From positions 1 to 64,000 of the forward strand of contig CANQIF010000003.1 of assembly GCA_947623965.1 (NCBI GenBank): DNA of 64,000 nt. Reading direction: 5' to 3'. Each line of letters starts with the position of its first letter. The first letter of the stretch is position 1. Below, one piece after another: positions 7,183 through 15,907 of the stretch. The translations under genes and the position numbers were made by a program. Origin of the DNA: an uncultured Alistipes sp. (lineage in GTDB: Bacteria; Bacteroidota; Bacteroidia; Bacteroidales; Rikenellaceae). Below the pieces are notes generated by a model. The model had not been told where the DNA came from. It was given only the letters and a program-made list of their open reading frames with translations, and did not search any database.

Positions 7183-8625
7183 TCAATTTTCAGCCAGGGC
7201 GATCGTAAACGCCAGGCCGCCGCCGGGGCGGTTTTCCACGGCGATGGTCCCGCCGTGCAGCAGGACGGCGTTCTTGACGATGGCGAGCCCCAGCCCCGTG
7301 CCGCCGGCTGCGCGGGAGCGCCCCTTGTCGATGCGGTAGAAGCGTTCGAAAAGGTGCGGAAGGTGCTCCGGCGGCACGCCGCAGCCGTCGTCCGTCACGC
7401 TGAGCACGATCCGGCCGCCGGAAGCCGGGAGCCGCTGGAAGCGGATCTCGCGGCCGCCGCTGTAGGCGGCTGCATTGTCGATCAGGTTGCGGAAGACGGA
7501 GGCCAGCAGCGACGGATTGCCCGTCATGGGCAGGGGGCCCGCCACGCAGTTGACGATCCGCATTCCCCGTTCCGCCGCCATGGCGCCGCACTCCTCCGCC
7601 ACTTCGGCGAGAAGAGCGGCCAGATCGAGCGGCTCCCGGGCGATGGATGCCGGCGCATCGTCCATGCGCGTGATGGTCGAAACGTCGGCAAGCAGCCGCT
7701 TCAGCCGCTCGGTGTTCGCGCAGCAGCGGCGGAGAAACTCCTCGCGCTTCGCCCCGTCGAGCTCCGGATGCGTCAGCAGCGTTTCCAGGCAGACCTGAAT
7801 GGCGGCCACGGGGGTCTTCAGCTCGTGATTGATGTTGTTCGTGAGCCGTTTCTTGATGCGCTCCTTCTCCTGCTGCTCGTGCAGCGCCGCCCGGTGTTCG
7901 CGGTCGCGTTCGGCATTGGCCTGCTGCAGGTCGGCATAAAGGCGTACGATGTGGTTGGAAATGGAGCCCAGCTCGTCCTGCGGAAAGGGGGCTGTGTCGC
8001 AGATCCGCTCGCCCCGCTCGGCGCGCTCCGCAAAGCGGTTGAGCCGCAGGATGTGAAGCCCCACTCTGCGGGTGGCGAAGTAGCCCAGGATGCAGAGGAG
8101 GAGGGTCGCGCCGCCCATGACCCGCAAAAAGCCGAGATCGGCGCGAAGCAGCTCGGCAAGCGTCGCGCTGTAGGGTACGGCGGTGCGCACGATACAGCCG
8201 TTCCGCCCCGCCATGGCCGCATAGAAATAGGTCTTGCCGGTGCTCTCGCTGTGGCGGCGCACGGCGTGGCCCGTCCCGCGCCGGAGCGCCCCGGCGATCT
8301 CCTCGCGGGAGAGGTGGTTGGCGCGCGGAACCGTGTCGAGGGTGTTGTCGTAGACCACGCGCCCGGCCGAATCGATCACGCTGATGCGCAGCTCCTCGAA
8401 GGGGTGCCGCTGCACCGTGAATCCCCGCGCGGCATCGCCGCCCTCGGCCAGCTCCTCCAGCAAATGGGCGTTGATGAGCTGGAGCTGCGCATCCAGCGCG
8501 TCGATCTTGAACTGTCTCTCGCGGTGGTACTGGAACCCCGTGAAGCATCCGACCAGCAGGAGCGAGTAGCCCAGCAGCCACAGAAAAAGCCGCCTCGGAT
8601 AATCGAGCCTATTCCATGAAGCCAT
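7183..8625 (-). CDS. Sensor histidine kinase (PhoR-like) of a two-component system
   Basis: This 480-aa kinase has one membrane helix near residues 12-32, a periplasmic sensor region of about 125 residues and a second helix (about 158-180). A juxtamembrane linker/coiled coil leads to the HisKA dimerisation domain with phospho-acceptor His267 (NINHELKTPVAA). The HATPase domain has N box FRNLIDNAAAY, G1 DDGCGVPPE, F box LFERFYR and G2 GGTGLGLAIV. The ATG at 8625 (MASWNRL) overlaps the regulator stop by 17 nt; a longer upstream extension would lie inside the regulator gene and is not chosen. The layout resembles PhoR. Phosphate sensing is inferred from the neighbouring phosphatase and Pi transporter; it is not shown by the sensor domain itself. 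Confidence 0.9.
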   Translation of the reverse strand: MASWNRLDYPRRLFLWLLGYSLLLVGCFTGFQYHRERQFKIDALDAQLQLINAHLLEELAEGGDAARGFTVQRHPFEELRISVIDSAGRVVYDNTLDTVPRANHLSREEIAGALRRGTGHAVRRHSESTGKTYFYAAMAGRNGCIVRTAVPYSATLAELLRADLGFLRVMGGATLLLCILGYFATRRVGLHILRLNRFAERAERGERICDTAPFPQDELGSISNHIVRLYADLQQANAERDREHRAALHEQQEKERIKKRLTNNINHELKTPVAAIQVCLETLLTHPELDGAKREEFLRRCCANTERLKRLLADVSTITRMDDAPASIAREPLDLAALLAEVAEECGAMAAERGMRIVNCVAGPLPMTGNPSLLASVFRNLIDNAAAYSGGREIRFQRLPASGGRIVLSVTDDGCGVPPEHLPHLFERFYRIDKGRSRAAGGTGLGLAIVKNAVLLHGGTIAVENRPGGGLAFTIALAEN

Positions 8626-9370
8626 AGCCGTAACCCGAGCGTGTGACGATGTGTTTGCCGTAGGGGCCGATCTTCTGCCGGATGCGGGTGATGTTGACAT
8701 CGACCACGCGGTCGAGCACCACCACGTCGTCCGTCCAGATCCCCTTGAGCAGCTCCGCCCGGCTGAAGATGCGGCCTTTGGCGGAGAGGAGCTTCGAGAG
8801 GATCTCGAACTCCTTGCGCGGCAGATTCACCTCCCGGCCGTCGACCGTGCACATCTTTTTCGCGGGGTCGATCTTCAGGCCGAGGTAGGCGAGCTCCGGG
8901 GCCGGAGCGGGCGAAACACCCGCTGCCCCCGCTGCCCCCGCTGCCCCCGGGCCGGCCGATGCCGAAGCGGCCGCCGAGGCAGCCGCTGCCGCTGCCGAGC
9001 GGCGCAGCACGGCCCGGATGCGCGCCGATACGGTTTTCAGCGAGTAGGGCTTCGTGATGTAGTCGTCCGCGCCGAGGTCGAGCCCCGCGATCAGCTCCTC
9101 TTCCGCATCCCGGGCCGTGCAGAAGATGACGGGGCGCGAGGCTGTGGCCGGATTGGATTTGAGGATGCGGGCGAGCTGCATGCCCGAAATTTCCCCCATC
9201 ATGATATCGAGCAGGAAGAGGTCGTAGCGCGCGAGGTCGAGCGTCAGCGCCTCCTCGGCACTGCAGGCCGTATCGACGCTGTAGCCTTCGGCCTCCAGAT
9301 TGAACCGGAGCGCCTCGCACAGCGTCTCTTCGTCATCGACCGCCAGAATGCGTTTCGTGGGTTCCATCAT
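8609..9370 (-). CDS. OmpR/PhoB-family response regulator
   Basis: The 253-aa regulator has a receiver domain (residues 1-120) with acidic pocket D11-D12, phospho-acceptor D54 or D55 depending on start, and Lys in ITKPYS. A winged-helix DNA-binding domain (about 155-253) ends GYGYGF. The linker is unusual: roughly 30 residues of almost only Ala, Ser and Gly (ASAGPGAAGAAGAAG). Start codons at 9370 and 9367 are adjacent (MMEP); a longer N-terminus would be out of keeping with the family. It pairs with the overlapping kinase gene. OmpR/PhoB regulators typically bind 11-bp direct repeats, and such repeats lie in front of the two nearby phosphate-related units at 9499 and 13460. Confidence 0.9.
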   Translation of the reverse strand: MMEPTKRILAVDDEETLCEALRFNLEAEGYSVDTACSAEEALTLDLARYDLFLLDIMMGEISGMQLARILKSNPATASRPVIFCTARDAEEELIAGLDLGADDYITKPYSLKTVSARIRAVLRRSAAAAAASAAASASAGPGAAGAAGAAGVSPAPAPELAYLGLKIDPAKKMCTVDGREVNLPRKEFEILSKLLSAKGRIFSRAELLKGIWTDDVVVLDRVVDVNITRIRQKIGPYGKHIVTRSGYGYGFME

Positions 9371-9498
9371 GCAAAAAAACGGTGTTTCGTGCCGTAAAAA
9401 TACACAACAACGGCCGGCGGTGCGGCATCCGGCCGAAAATTTCATAAAAACTTAACAAGTGCGCCGTTTTCGCAGTTTTCACGAAAAGTCCATCTTTT

Positions 9499-9533
9499 TG
9501 AAACAACGGTGAAACATTGCGACGCCACCTTTG
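9499..9533 (+). promoter_or_regulatory. Candidate PHO box and -7 element of the TonB receptor operon
   Basis: TGAAAC occurs at 9499-9504 and 9510-9515, an 11-bp period (TGAAAC-N5-TGAAAC). Ten bases after the second half-site comes CACCTTTG (9526-9533), a -7-like octamer. The same arrangement with identical spacing stands before the Pi transporter at 13460-13494. Period and position near the promoter match how PhoB-type activators bind. The binding protein is inferred. Confidence 0.6.
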
Positions 9534-9568
9534 CGACCGGAAACAAACCCGAATTTAAATCGAAATGT

Positions 9569-12328
9569 ATGAATGACATGAAAAAAGTTTGGCTTTCGGC
9601 GTTTCTATCCGTGGTGTGCCTCGCCTCGTGGGCAGCGGATTCGCCCGTCCCGGGACCGATCCGGGGCCGGATTCTCGACGGCGAGCGCAACCCGCTCCCC
9701 GGCGCGGTAGTGCAGATAGACGGCAGCTGCCGCGCGGCGGTCACGGACCTCGACGGCTGCTATGCCTTCTCGAATCTGCCGGAGGGCGCGCACCGCCTCT
9801 CGGTCAGCTACCTCGGGTTCGAGCCGGTCAGCCGGGAGCTCACCGTCTCGGACGGCCAGCGCGCCTTCGAGGACATCCTCCTGACCGCCTCGTCGCAGGA
9901 GCTGGACAAGGTGGTCGTCAACGGCGTCTTCTCGGATCAGCAGCGGGCCGTGAACCGGCAGCGGGGGAATGCGAACATCACCAACGTGGTGTCGGCCGAC
10001 CAGATCGGCAAGTTCCCCGACTCGAACATCGGCGACGCCCTGAAACGCATCAGCGGCATCAATGTGCAGTACGACCAGGGCGAGGCCCGTTTCGGGCAGG
10101 TGCGCGGCACGCCGGCGGAGTTCAGCTCCGTCACCCTCAACGGCAGCCGCATCCCGTCGGCCGAGGGCGACATCCGCCAGGTGCAGCTCGACCTGATCCC
10201 GGCCGACATGATCCAGATGATCGAGGTGAACAAGACGCTGCTCCCCGACCAGGACGGCGACGCCATCGGCGGATCGATCAACCTCGTCACGAAGAGCTCG
10301 CCCCGCCGCTTCACCCTCAACGCCGTCGCCGGAAGCGGCTGCAACCCGGTCAGCCGCAAGCCGCAGCTCAACCTCGGGCTGACCGTCGGCAACCGCTTCT
10401 TCCGGGACCGGCTGGGCGTCATGGCGGCCGTCTCCTATCAAAACGCCCCGTCGGGCTCCTACGACACGGAGTTCGTCTGGGAGAAGAACGACGACGGGAC
10501 GGTCTACGTAAGCGACTACCAGATCCGCCGCTACTACGTGACCCGCGAGCGGCAGAGCTATTCGCTCTCGCTCGACTACCGCTTCGACGCCGACAACCGC
10601 ATCTGGCTAAAGGGGCTCTTCAACAACCGCAACGACTGGGAGAACCGCTATCGCGTCACGTTGAAGGAGATCACGCCGGAGGGGGTCGCCGACGTGCGCA
10701 TCCAGACCAAGGCGGGGTCGCCCGACAACCGCAACGCCCGTTTAGAGCGGCAGCAGACCCTCGACCTCACCCTGGGCGGGGAGAACCGGATCGGCCGCTT
10801 CAAGGCGGACTGGAAACTGGGCTACGACCGTGCGTCGGAGGAGCGTCCCGACGAACGGTACCTCGATCTGCGGCTGAAGAAACAGCATTTCGGATTCGAT
10901 CTCAGCAATCCCCGCGAGCCGTGGGCCTATCCGTTGGAGGGTTCGACGATGACGCTGAACGACGGTTTCTCGCTCAAGGAGCTGACGGAGCAGCAGCAGG
11001 AGATCGTGGAGCAGGACTACAAGGCCTCGATCGACCTGCAGACCGACATCGCCCGCCACTCGAGGCTCAAGTTCGGCGCCAAGTACGTCCGGAAGACCAA
11101 GCGCCGCGAGATCGACTTCTACGAATACACGCCCGTGGACAAGAAGGGCTTTCTGGCCGAGGCGCTCGCCCATGCGACGGACCGGAACACCGACCGGTTC
11201 ATGCCGTCGGACAAGTACCGTCCCGGCCTCTTCGTGGACAAGAGCTTCGTCGGCGCGCTCTACCTCGGCGACGGGAGCGCCTTCGAGAAGGAGCAGGTGG
11301 CGGCGGAGCTGGCCGGAAATTACGATGCGCGCGAGACGGTGGCTTCGCTCTACGCCCGGTTCGATTCGCGCCTTGCGGAGAAACTGCACTTCACGGGCGG
11401 CCTTCGGATGGAGCACACGGCGCTGCGCTACATCGGCCGCATCTACGACGACGAGGAGGATACCGTGACCCCCACCGAGCCCCGCACCTCGGACTATGCG
11501 AACTTCCTGCCCTCGCTCCTGCTGAAATGGGAGCCGTGCAAGAACCTTTTCCTCCGTCTGGGCTACAACCGGTCGCTGGCGCGCCCCAAGTATTCGGCCC
11601 TCGTCCCGGGGATGAACATCAGCCGCGGGGACAACGAGATCAAGGTGGGCAACTCGAACCTGAAGGCCACGACCTCGCACAACTTCGACCTCAACGCCGA
11701 GTATTACTGGAAGTCGATCGGACTGGTGAGCGCGGGGGTCTTCTACAAACGGATCGACGGGTTCATCGTCGATGAGGTGGTCTTCAACAAGGAGTACGAG
11801 GGCAACGTGTGGACCCGCTTCACGCAGCCCAAGAACGCCGGCAATGCCAACATCGCGGGCGTGGAGCTCGCCTGGCAGCGCGACTTCGGCTTTCTGTCGC
11901 CCGCGTTGAAGTGCATCGGCTTCTACGGGACCTACACCTATACCCGCTCGCGCGTGACGGACTTCAACTTCGAGGGGCGCGAAAACGAGAAGGGGCTGAG
12001 CCTCCCGGGCTCTCCGGCCCATACCGCCAATGCCTCGCTCTACTTCGAGAAGTGGGGGCTGAGCGCGCGCCTCTCCTACAACTACGCGTCGGCCTTCATC
12101 GACGAGATGGGCACGAGCGCCTTCTACGACCGCTATTACGATGCCGTGAGCTACCTCGATCTGAACCTCGGCTACACCTTCGGCCGGAAGGCGAAATTCA
12201 CCCTTTTCGCCGACTGCACGAACCTGCTCGACCAGCCTCTCCGCTACTACCAGGGGAGCAAGGAGCGCACCATGCAGGCCGAATATTACGGCGTGAAGTT
12301 CAACGGCGGACTGAAAATCAACTTTTAA
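9569..12328 (+). CDS. TonB-dependent outer membrane receptor
   Basis: A 919-aa outer membrane receptor. After a signal peptide (MKKVWLSAFLSVVCLASWA) comes a carboxypeptidase-regulatory-like/beta-sandwich domain (about residues 30-110, IRGRILDGERNPLPGAVV). The plug domain (about 120-250) has PDSNIGDALKRISGINV and RGTPAEFSSVTLNG. A 22-strand-type barrel ends in the aromatic C-terminus LKINF. The plug style resembles the TIGR01782 (Xanthomonas/Caulobacter-type) receptors and not a SusC with SusD partner; no susD follows. It is transcribed with the downstream phosphatase (6-nt gap) from the candidate PHO-box promoter. The ATG at 9569 is preferred; 9578 is possible, and further upstream starts fall inside the promoter. 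A phosphorylated ligand is likely from context only. Confidence 0.9.
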   Translation: MNDMKKVWLSAFLSVVCLASWAADSPVPGPIRGRILDGERNPLPGAVVQIDGSCRAAVTDLDGCYAFSNLPEGAHRLSVSYLGFEPVSRELTVSDGQRAFEDILLTASSQELDKVVVNGVFSDQQRAVNRQRGNANITNVVSADQIGKFPDSNIGDALKRISGINVQYDQGEARFGQVRGTPAEFSSVTLNGSRIPSAEGDIRQVQLDLIPADMIQMIEVNKTLLPDQDGDAIGGSINLVTKSSPRRFTLNAVAGSGCNPVSRKPQLNLGLTVGNRFFRDRLGVMAAVSYQNAPSGSYDTEFVWEKNDDGTVYVSDYQIRRYYVTRERQSYSLSLDYRFDADNRIWLKGLFNNRNDWENRYRVTLKEITPEGVADVRIQTKAGSPDNRNARLERQQTLDLTLGGENRIGRFKADWKLGYDRASEERPDERYLDLRLKKQHFGFDLSNPREPWAYPLEGSTMTLNDGFSLKELTEQQQEIVEQDYKASIDLQTDIARHSRLKFGAKYVRKTKRREIDFYEYTPVDKKGFLAEALAHATDRNTDRFMPSDKYRPGLFVDKSFVGALYLGDGSAFEKEQVAAELAGNYDARETVASLYARFDSRLAEKLHFTGGLRMEHTALRYIGRIYDDEEDTVTPTEPRTSDYANFLPSLLLKWEPCKNLFLRLGYNRSLARPKYSALVPGMNISRGDNEIKVGNSNLKATTSHNFDLNAEYYWKSIGLVSAGVFYKRIDGFIVDEVVFNKEYEGNVWTRFTQPKNAGNANIAGVELAWQRDFGFLSPALKCIGFYGTYTYTRSRVTDFNFEGRENEKGLSLPGSPAHTANASLYFEKWGLSARLSYNYASAFIDEMGTSAFYDRYYDAVSYLDLNLGYTFGRKAKFTLFADCTNLLDQPLRYYQGSKERTMQAEYYGVKFNGGLKINF

Positions 12329-12334
12329 CCTGCG

Positions 12335-13279
12335 ATGACTGTCATGAAAAAAATTCTGTCGATCGTGGCCGCGCTTCTGCTCGGCCTCGCGGCCGGGGCG
12401 CAGAACCGGGCCGAATGGAACGGACTGAAAAACGACATTACCCTGCTCGTCACCAGCGACCTCGGCCGCAACGGCTGGTACGACCAGCAGCCCATCGCGG
12501 CGACGATAGGCGAGATGGCGGAGGCCGTCGAGCCGGAGGCGGTGCTCGCGCTGGGCGACGTGTTCCACTACGAGGGGGTGCGCAGCACCTCCGACCCGCT
12601 GTGGAGGAGCAACTACGAGAACATCTACCGCCACCCCGAGCTGCTGGTCGAGTGGCTGCCGGTCTGCGGCAACCACGAATACCGGGGCAGCACGCAGGCC
12701 GTCGTCGACTACTCCCGCATCAGCCGCCGCTGGGCGATGCCCGCGAAATACTATGCGCGCACCTTCGAGAAGAAGGGGACGACGCTCAAGGTGATCCTGC
12801 TCGACACGACGCCGCTCATCGACAAGTACCGGAACGATCCGGCCAAATACCCCGATGCCGCCGGGGAGGATGCGGAGGCCCAGCTGGCCTGGTTAGAGCG
12901 GGAATTGGCCGGCGCCGCGGAGGACTGGATCGTCGTGGCCGGACACCATCCGATCTTCGCCGGAACCGACAAGAGCGCGAGCGAGCGCACCGACATGCAG
13001 GCGCGCGTGGACCGGATCCTGCGCCGCCACCGGGTGGACCTCTACGTGTGCGGACACATCCACAACTTCCAGCACATCCGGGCGAAGGGCTCCGCGATCG
13101 ACTACGTGGTGAACAGCTCGGCCTCGCTCTCGCGTCCGAAGGTCGAGCCGGCCGAGGGGGCCCTCTTCGTCAGCGGCCGGAGCGGATTCTCCGTGCTCGG
13201 CGTCTCGGCGAAGCGCCTCACCCTCTCCCTGATCGACGCCGAGGGGCATATCCTGCATACGGTGACGCGGGAAAAATAG
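12335..13279 (+). CDS. Secreted purple-acid-type phosphatase (metallophosphoesterase)
   Basis: The 314-aa protein has a signal peptide (cleavage after about residue 23) and a calcineurin-like metallophosphoesterase domain. The metal-ligand motifs in order are VTSDLG, LALGDVFHYEG, CGNHEY, AGHHPIF and CGHIHNFQH. This set and length match the ACP5/tartrate-resistant purple acid phosphatase group, which hydrolyses phosphomonoesters. It starts 6 nt after the TonB receptor, so the pair forms an operon, and a strong terminator follows at 13386. It probably releases phosphate from organic compounds in the periplasm, with the PiT transporter importing the product. The alternative start at 12344 (MKKIL) would give an equally good signal peptide. 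Confidence 0.9.
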   Translation: MTVMKKILSIVAALLLGLAAGAQNRAEWNGLKNDITLLVTSDLGRNGWYDQQPIAATIGEMAEAVEPEAVLALGDVFHYEGVRSTSDPLWRSNYENIYRHPELLVEWLPVCGNHEYRGSTQAVVDYSRISRRWAMPAKYYARTFEKKGTTLKVILLDTTPLIDKYRNDPAKYPDAAGEDAEAQLAWLERELAGAAEDWIVVAGHHPIFAGTDKSASERTDMQARVDRILRRHRVDLYVCGHIHNFQHIRAKGSAIDYVVNSSASLSRPKVEPAEGALFVSGRSGFSVLGVSAKRLTLSLIDAEGHILHTVTREK

Positions 13280-13385
13280 GTTCTCAACCACGCAACCTTT
13301 CCCGCCCCGACACCGCCTGAACAAGTACGGCTCTGCCCGCGGCCTGGAGCCGCCATGAGCAATCGAAAAGGCTGTTTTTCTTCCC

Positions 13386-13432
13386 GGGGCTGTCCGAGAG
13401 TCGGTTTCGCGCTCTCGGGTAGCCCTTTTTTT
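13386..13432 (+). terminator. Intrinsic terminator of the TonB receptor-phosphatase operon
   Basis: A hairpin with arms ggggctgtccgagag and ctctcgggtagccc (13386-13425) is followed by a seven-T run (13426-13432). Confidence 0.85.
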
Positions 13433-13449
13433 GCCGATTTCACAAATGC

Positions 13450-13494
13450 TTCACGATTCTGAAACGATTTTGAAACGATCCCCGGCGTACTTTG
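13450..13494 (+). promoter_or_regulatory. Candidate PHO box and -7 element of the PiT transporter gene
   Basis: Three successive 11-mers (starting 13449, 13460 and 13471) share ACGAT; the last two begin TGAAAC (13460-13465 and 13471-13476). Ten bases later is GTACTTTG (13487-13494), a -7-like element. Spacing from the second TGAAAC to the -7 octamer is the same as at 9510-9533, which argues that one regulator drives both. Confidence 0.62.
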
Positions 13495-13524
13495 CATCCG
13501 GACAACGAACAAACTCAAACGGAT

Positions 13525-15804
13525 ATGGAACTGCTCTTTTCAGGCGTCATCGTCTTTTTGTTCCTGCTGGCGATCTTCGATCTGTCGGTGGGCGTCAGCA
13601 ACGATGCGGTCAACTTCCTCAATTCGGCCATCGGGTCGAAGGCCGCCCCCTTCAAGCGGATCATCCTCGTGGCGTCGATCGGCGTCTTCCTCGGCGCCGC
13701 CATGAGCAACGGCATGATGGAGATCGCCCGCCACGGCATCTTCCGGCCGGAAAATTTCTCGTTCTACGACCTGATCTGCATCTTCATGGCGGTGATGGTG
13801 ACGGACATCATGCTGCTCGACATCTTCAACTCGCTGGGCATGCCGACCTCGACGACCGTCTCGATGGTCTTCGAACTGCTCGGCGCGTCGTTCGTCGTCG
13901 CCCTCATCAAGATGGCCGCCGGAACCGAGCTGGGATTCAACGACCTGCTCAATACCGAAAAGGCCCTCTCCGTCATCCTGGGCATCTTCCTCTCCGTGGC
14001 GATCGCCTTCGTGTTCGGTACGGTCGTGCAGTTCCTCGCCCGCGTGATCTTCTCGTTCAACTACCGCAGCCGGCTGAAGTGGAAAATCGGCCTCTTCGGC
14101 GGCATCTGCGCCACGGCCATCGTCTACTTCCTGCTCATCAAGGGGGCGAAGGACCTGACGTTCATGACGCCGGAGGTCAAGGGCTGGATCAAGGCCAACA
14201 CCGGGCTGCTGATCGCGGGCTGCTTCGCCGGCTTCACCGCCCTCATGCAGCTGCTGCATCTGTTGAAGGTGAACGTCCTGAAAGTCATCGTCCTGATGGG
14301 CACCTTCGCCCTGGCGACGGCCTTCGCCGGCAACGACCTGGTGAACTTCATCGGCGTGCCCCTCAGCGGACTGGCTTCGTACCAGGATTACGTCGCCAAC
14401 GGCGGCGGCGATGCGCACGGATTCATGATGAACTCGCTCAACGGCCCGGCCGATACCCCGCTCGTCTTTCTCGTCGGCGCGGGGCTGGTCATGGTCGTTT
14501 CGCTCGCTACCTCCCGCAAGGCGCGGAACGTGACGAAGACCGAAATCGGCCTCGGCAGCCAGCAGGGCGGCGACGAGATGTTCGGTTCGTCGCGCATCGC
14601 CCGCCGGCTCGTGCGGTGGACGCTCTCGTCCCTCTACTGGGTGCGGTGCCGCACCCCGCGCCGCATGCGCCTCTGGTTCAACCGCCGCTTCAACGTCGAG
14701 GAGATGATTCTGGAGCAGGGGGCGGCGTTCGACCTCGTGCGCGGATCGGTGAATCTGGTGCTGGCCGGAGCGCTCATCGCGCTTGGCACGTCGCTGAAGC
14801 TGCCGCTCTCCACCACCTTCGTCACCTTCATGGTGGCCATGGGTACGTCGCTCGCCGACCGCGCCTGGGGCCGCGAGAGCGCCGTCTTCCGCATCACGGG
14901 CGTCATCTCGGTCATCGGCGGCTGGTTCCTCACGGCCGGCGCCGCCTTTATCGGGGCGGGGATCGTCGTGCTGGCGATGCACTGGGGCGGGCTTTGGGTC
15001 ATGATGGCGCTTGCGGTCCTCACGATTTATCTCATCGTCCGCAGCAACCGCCGCTTCCGCGAGAAGGAGGCGGAGGAGGGCGAGGATGCCCTCTTCATGG
15101 CCATCCAGACCATCGAGGACCGCTCGAAGAGCTGGAACCTCTTCCTGCTCTATCTGACGCAGCGGCAGTTGAAATTCCTGGTCGCCGCGGAGAGCTCCTA
15201 CCGGAACATCGCGACGGCCTTCATGACCGAGAATGCCCGGCTGCTCGGCAAGACCGAGTCGAACCTGCAGCGCGAGAAGATCCTCCTGAAAAACACCCTC
15301 CGCAAGGAGACGCTCTGCCTGCGCCGGGTGCCCCGCGAGACCGCCATCGAGAAGAGCACGTGGTTCCACCTGAGCAACAGCTGCTGCATGGGGATGCTCT
15401 ACAACCTCCGGCGCATCAACGAGACCTGCCGCGAACACGTCGACAACAACTTCCGCCCGCTGCCGAACCGCTATGTCGCGGAGCTCGAATCGATCCGTTC
15501 GCTCGTCGGCGCCCTCTTCGGCGAGGTGATCCTCCTGCTGAACGACCGGACGCCGGATGCCGTCCCCGCCCTGCGGCGGCGATGCGACGAGCTGAAGGAG
15601 ACGATCTCCGAGACCTACCACCGGCTGTTCCGCCAGCTGCGCGAGGGCGATCCGTCGTCGATGACGGTGGTCTACGTCTACCTCAATCTGCTGCAGGAGA
15701 CGCAGGAGCTGGTCTCGAACCTCCGCAAATACCTGCGTGCCTACGCCAAACTGCAGGATTCGGATTTCAGCAGCCGCAGCAAAGCGGAGGCGGAGGAGCT
15801 GTAA
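13525..15804 (+). CDS. PiT-family inorganic phosphate transporter with cytosolic PhoU-like tail
   Basis: A 759-aa permease importing inorganic phosphate, probably with a cation. The N-terminal half has the PiT signature NDAVNFLNSAIGS (about residues 27-39), and the second inverted copy GNDLVNFIGVPLSG (about 270-283). About ten membrane helices are visible up to residue ~520. The last ~240 residues are soluble and helical, resembling PhoU-type helical bundles found fused to PiT in Bacteroidetes. The start at 13525 is the first ATG after the -7 box; earlier starts in frame overlap the promoter. It is monocistronic, with a terminator at 15843. The candidate PHO box suggests induction on phosphate limitation, unusual for a low-affinity PiT in enterobacteria but reasonable here, as no Pst genes are in the window. 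Confidence 0.93.
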   Translation: MELLFSGVIVFLFLLAIFDLSVGVSNDAVNFLNSAIGSKAAPFKRIILVASIGVFLGAAMSNGMMEIARHGIFRPENFSFYDLICIFMAVMVTDIMLLDIFNSLGMPTSTTVSMVFELLGASFVVALIKMAAGTELGFNDLLNTEKALSVILGIFLSVAIAFVFGTVVQFLARVIFSFNYRSRLKWKIGLFGGICATAIVYFLLIKGAKDLTFMTPEVKGWIKANTGLLIAGCFAGFTALMQLLHLLKVNVLKVIVLMGTFALATAFAGNDLVNFIGVPLSGLASYQDYVANGGGDAHGFMMNSLNGPADTPLVFLVGAGLVMVVSLATSRKARNVTKTEIGLGSQQGGDEMFGSSRIARRLVRWTLSSLYWVRCRTPRRMRLWFNRRFNVEEMILEQGAAFDLVRGSVNLVLAGALIALGTSLKLPLSTTFVTFMVAMGTSLADRAWGRESAVFRITGVISVIGGWFLTAGAAFIGAGIVVLAMHWGGLWVMMALAVLTIYLIVRSNRRFREKEAEEGEDALFMAIQTIEDRSKSWNLFLLYLTQRQLKFLVAAESSYRNIATAFMTENARLLGKTESNLQREKILLKNTLRKETLCLRRVPRETAIEKSTWFHLSNSCCMGMLYNLRRINETCREHVDNNFRPLPNRYVAELESIRSLVGALFGEVILLLNDRTPDAVPALRRRCDELKETISETYHRLFRQLREGDPSSMTVVYVYLNLLQETQELVSNLRKYLRAYAKLQDSDFSSRSKAEAEEL

Positions 15805-15842
15805 GGAGGCGGGCTCGGAACGGGCCATACGGCCCGATCGAA

Positions 15843-15884
15843 AAAAGCGGGGCCGTCCGACGACTGTCGAACGTCCCCGCTTTT
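15843..15884. terminator. Bidirectional intrinsic terminator
   Basis: The arms aaagcgggg and ccccgcttt (15844-15852 with about 15875-15883) flank an inner gtcc/cga hairpin. A-runs and T-runs on both sides let it serve both the PiT gene (plus) and the GH43 gene (minus). Confidence 0.85.
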
Positions 15885-15907
15885 GCTGTCGCCGCGCAAC
15901 GCGCAGG

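Noticed and set aside
13540..15828. Minus-strand open frame of over 700 codons opposite the PiT transporter
   Set aside because: The plus-strand frame encodes clear PiT motifs; the antisense frame is rich in His, Asp, Glu and Arg with no domain, a common artefact in high-GC DNA.
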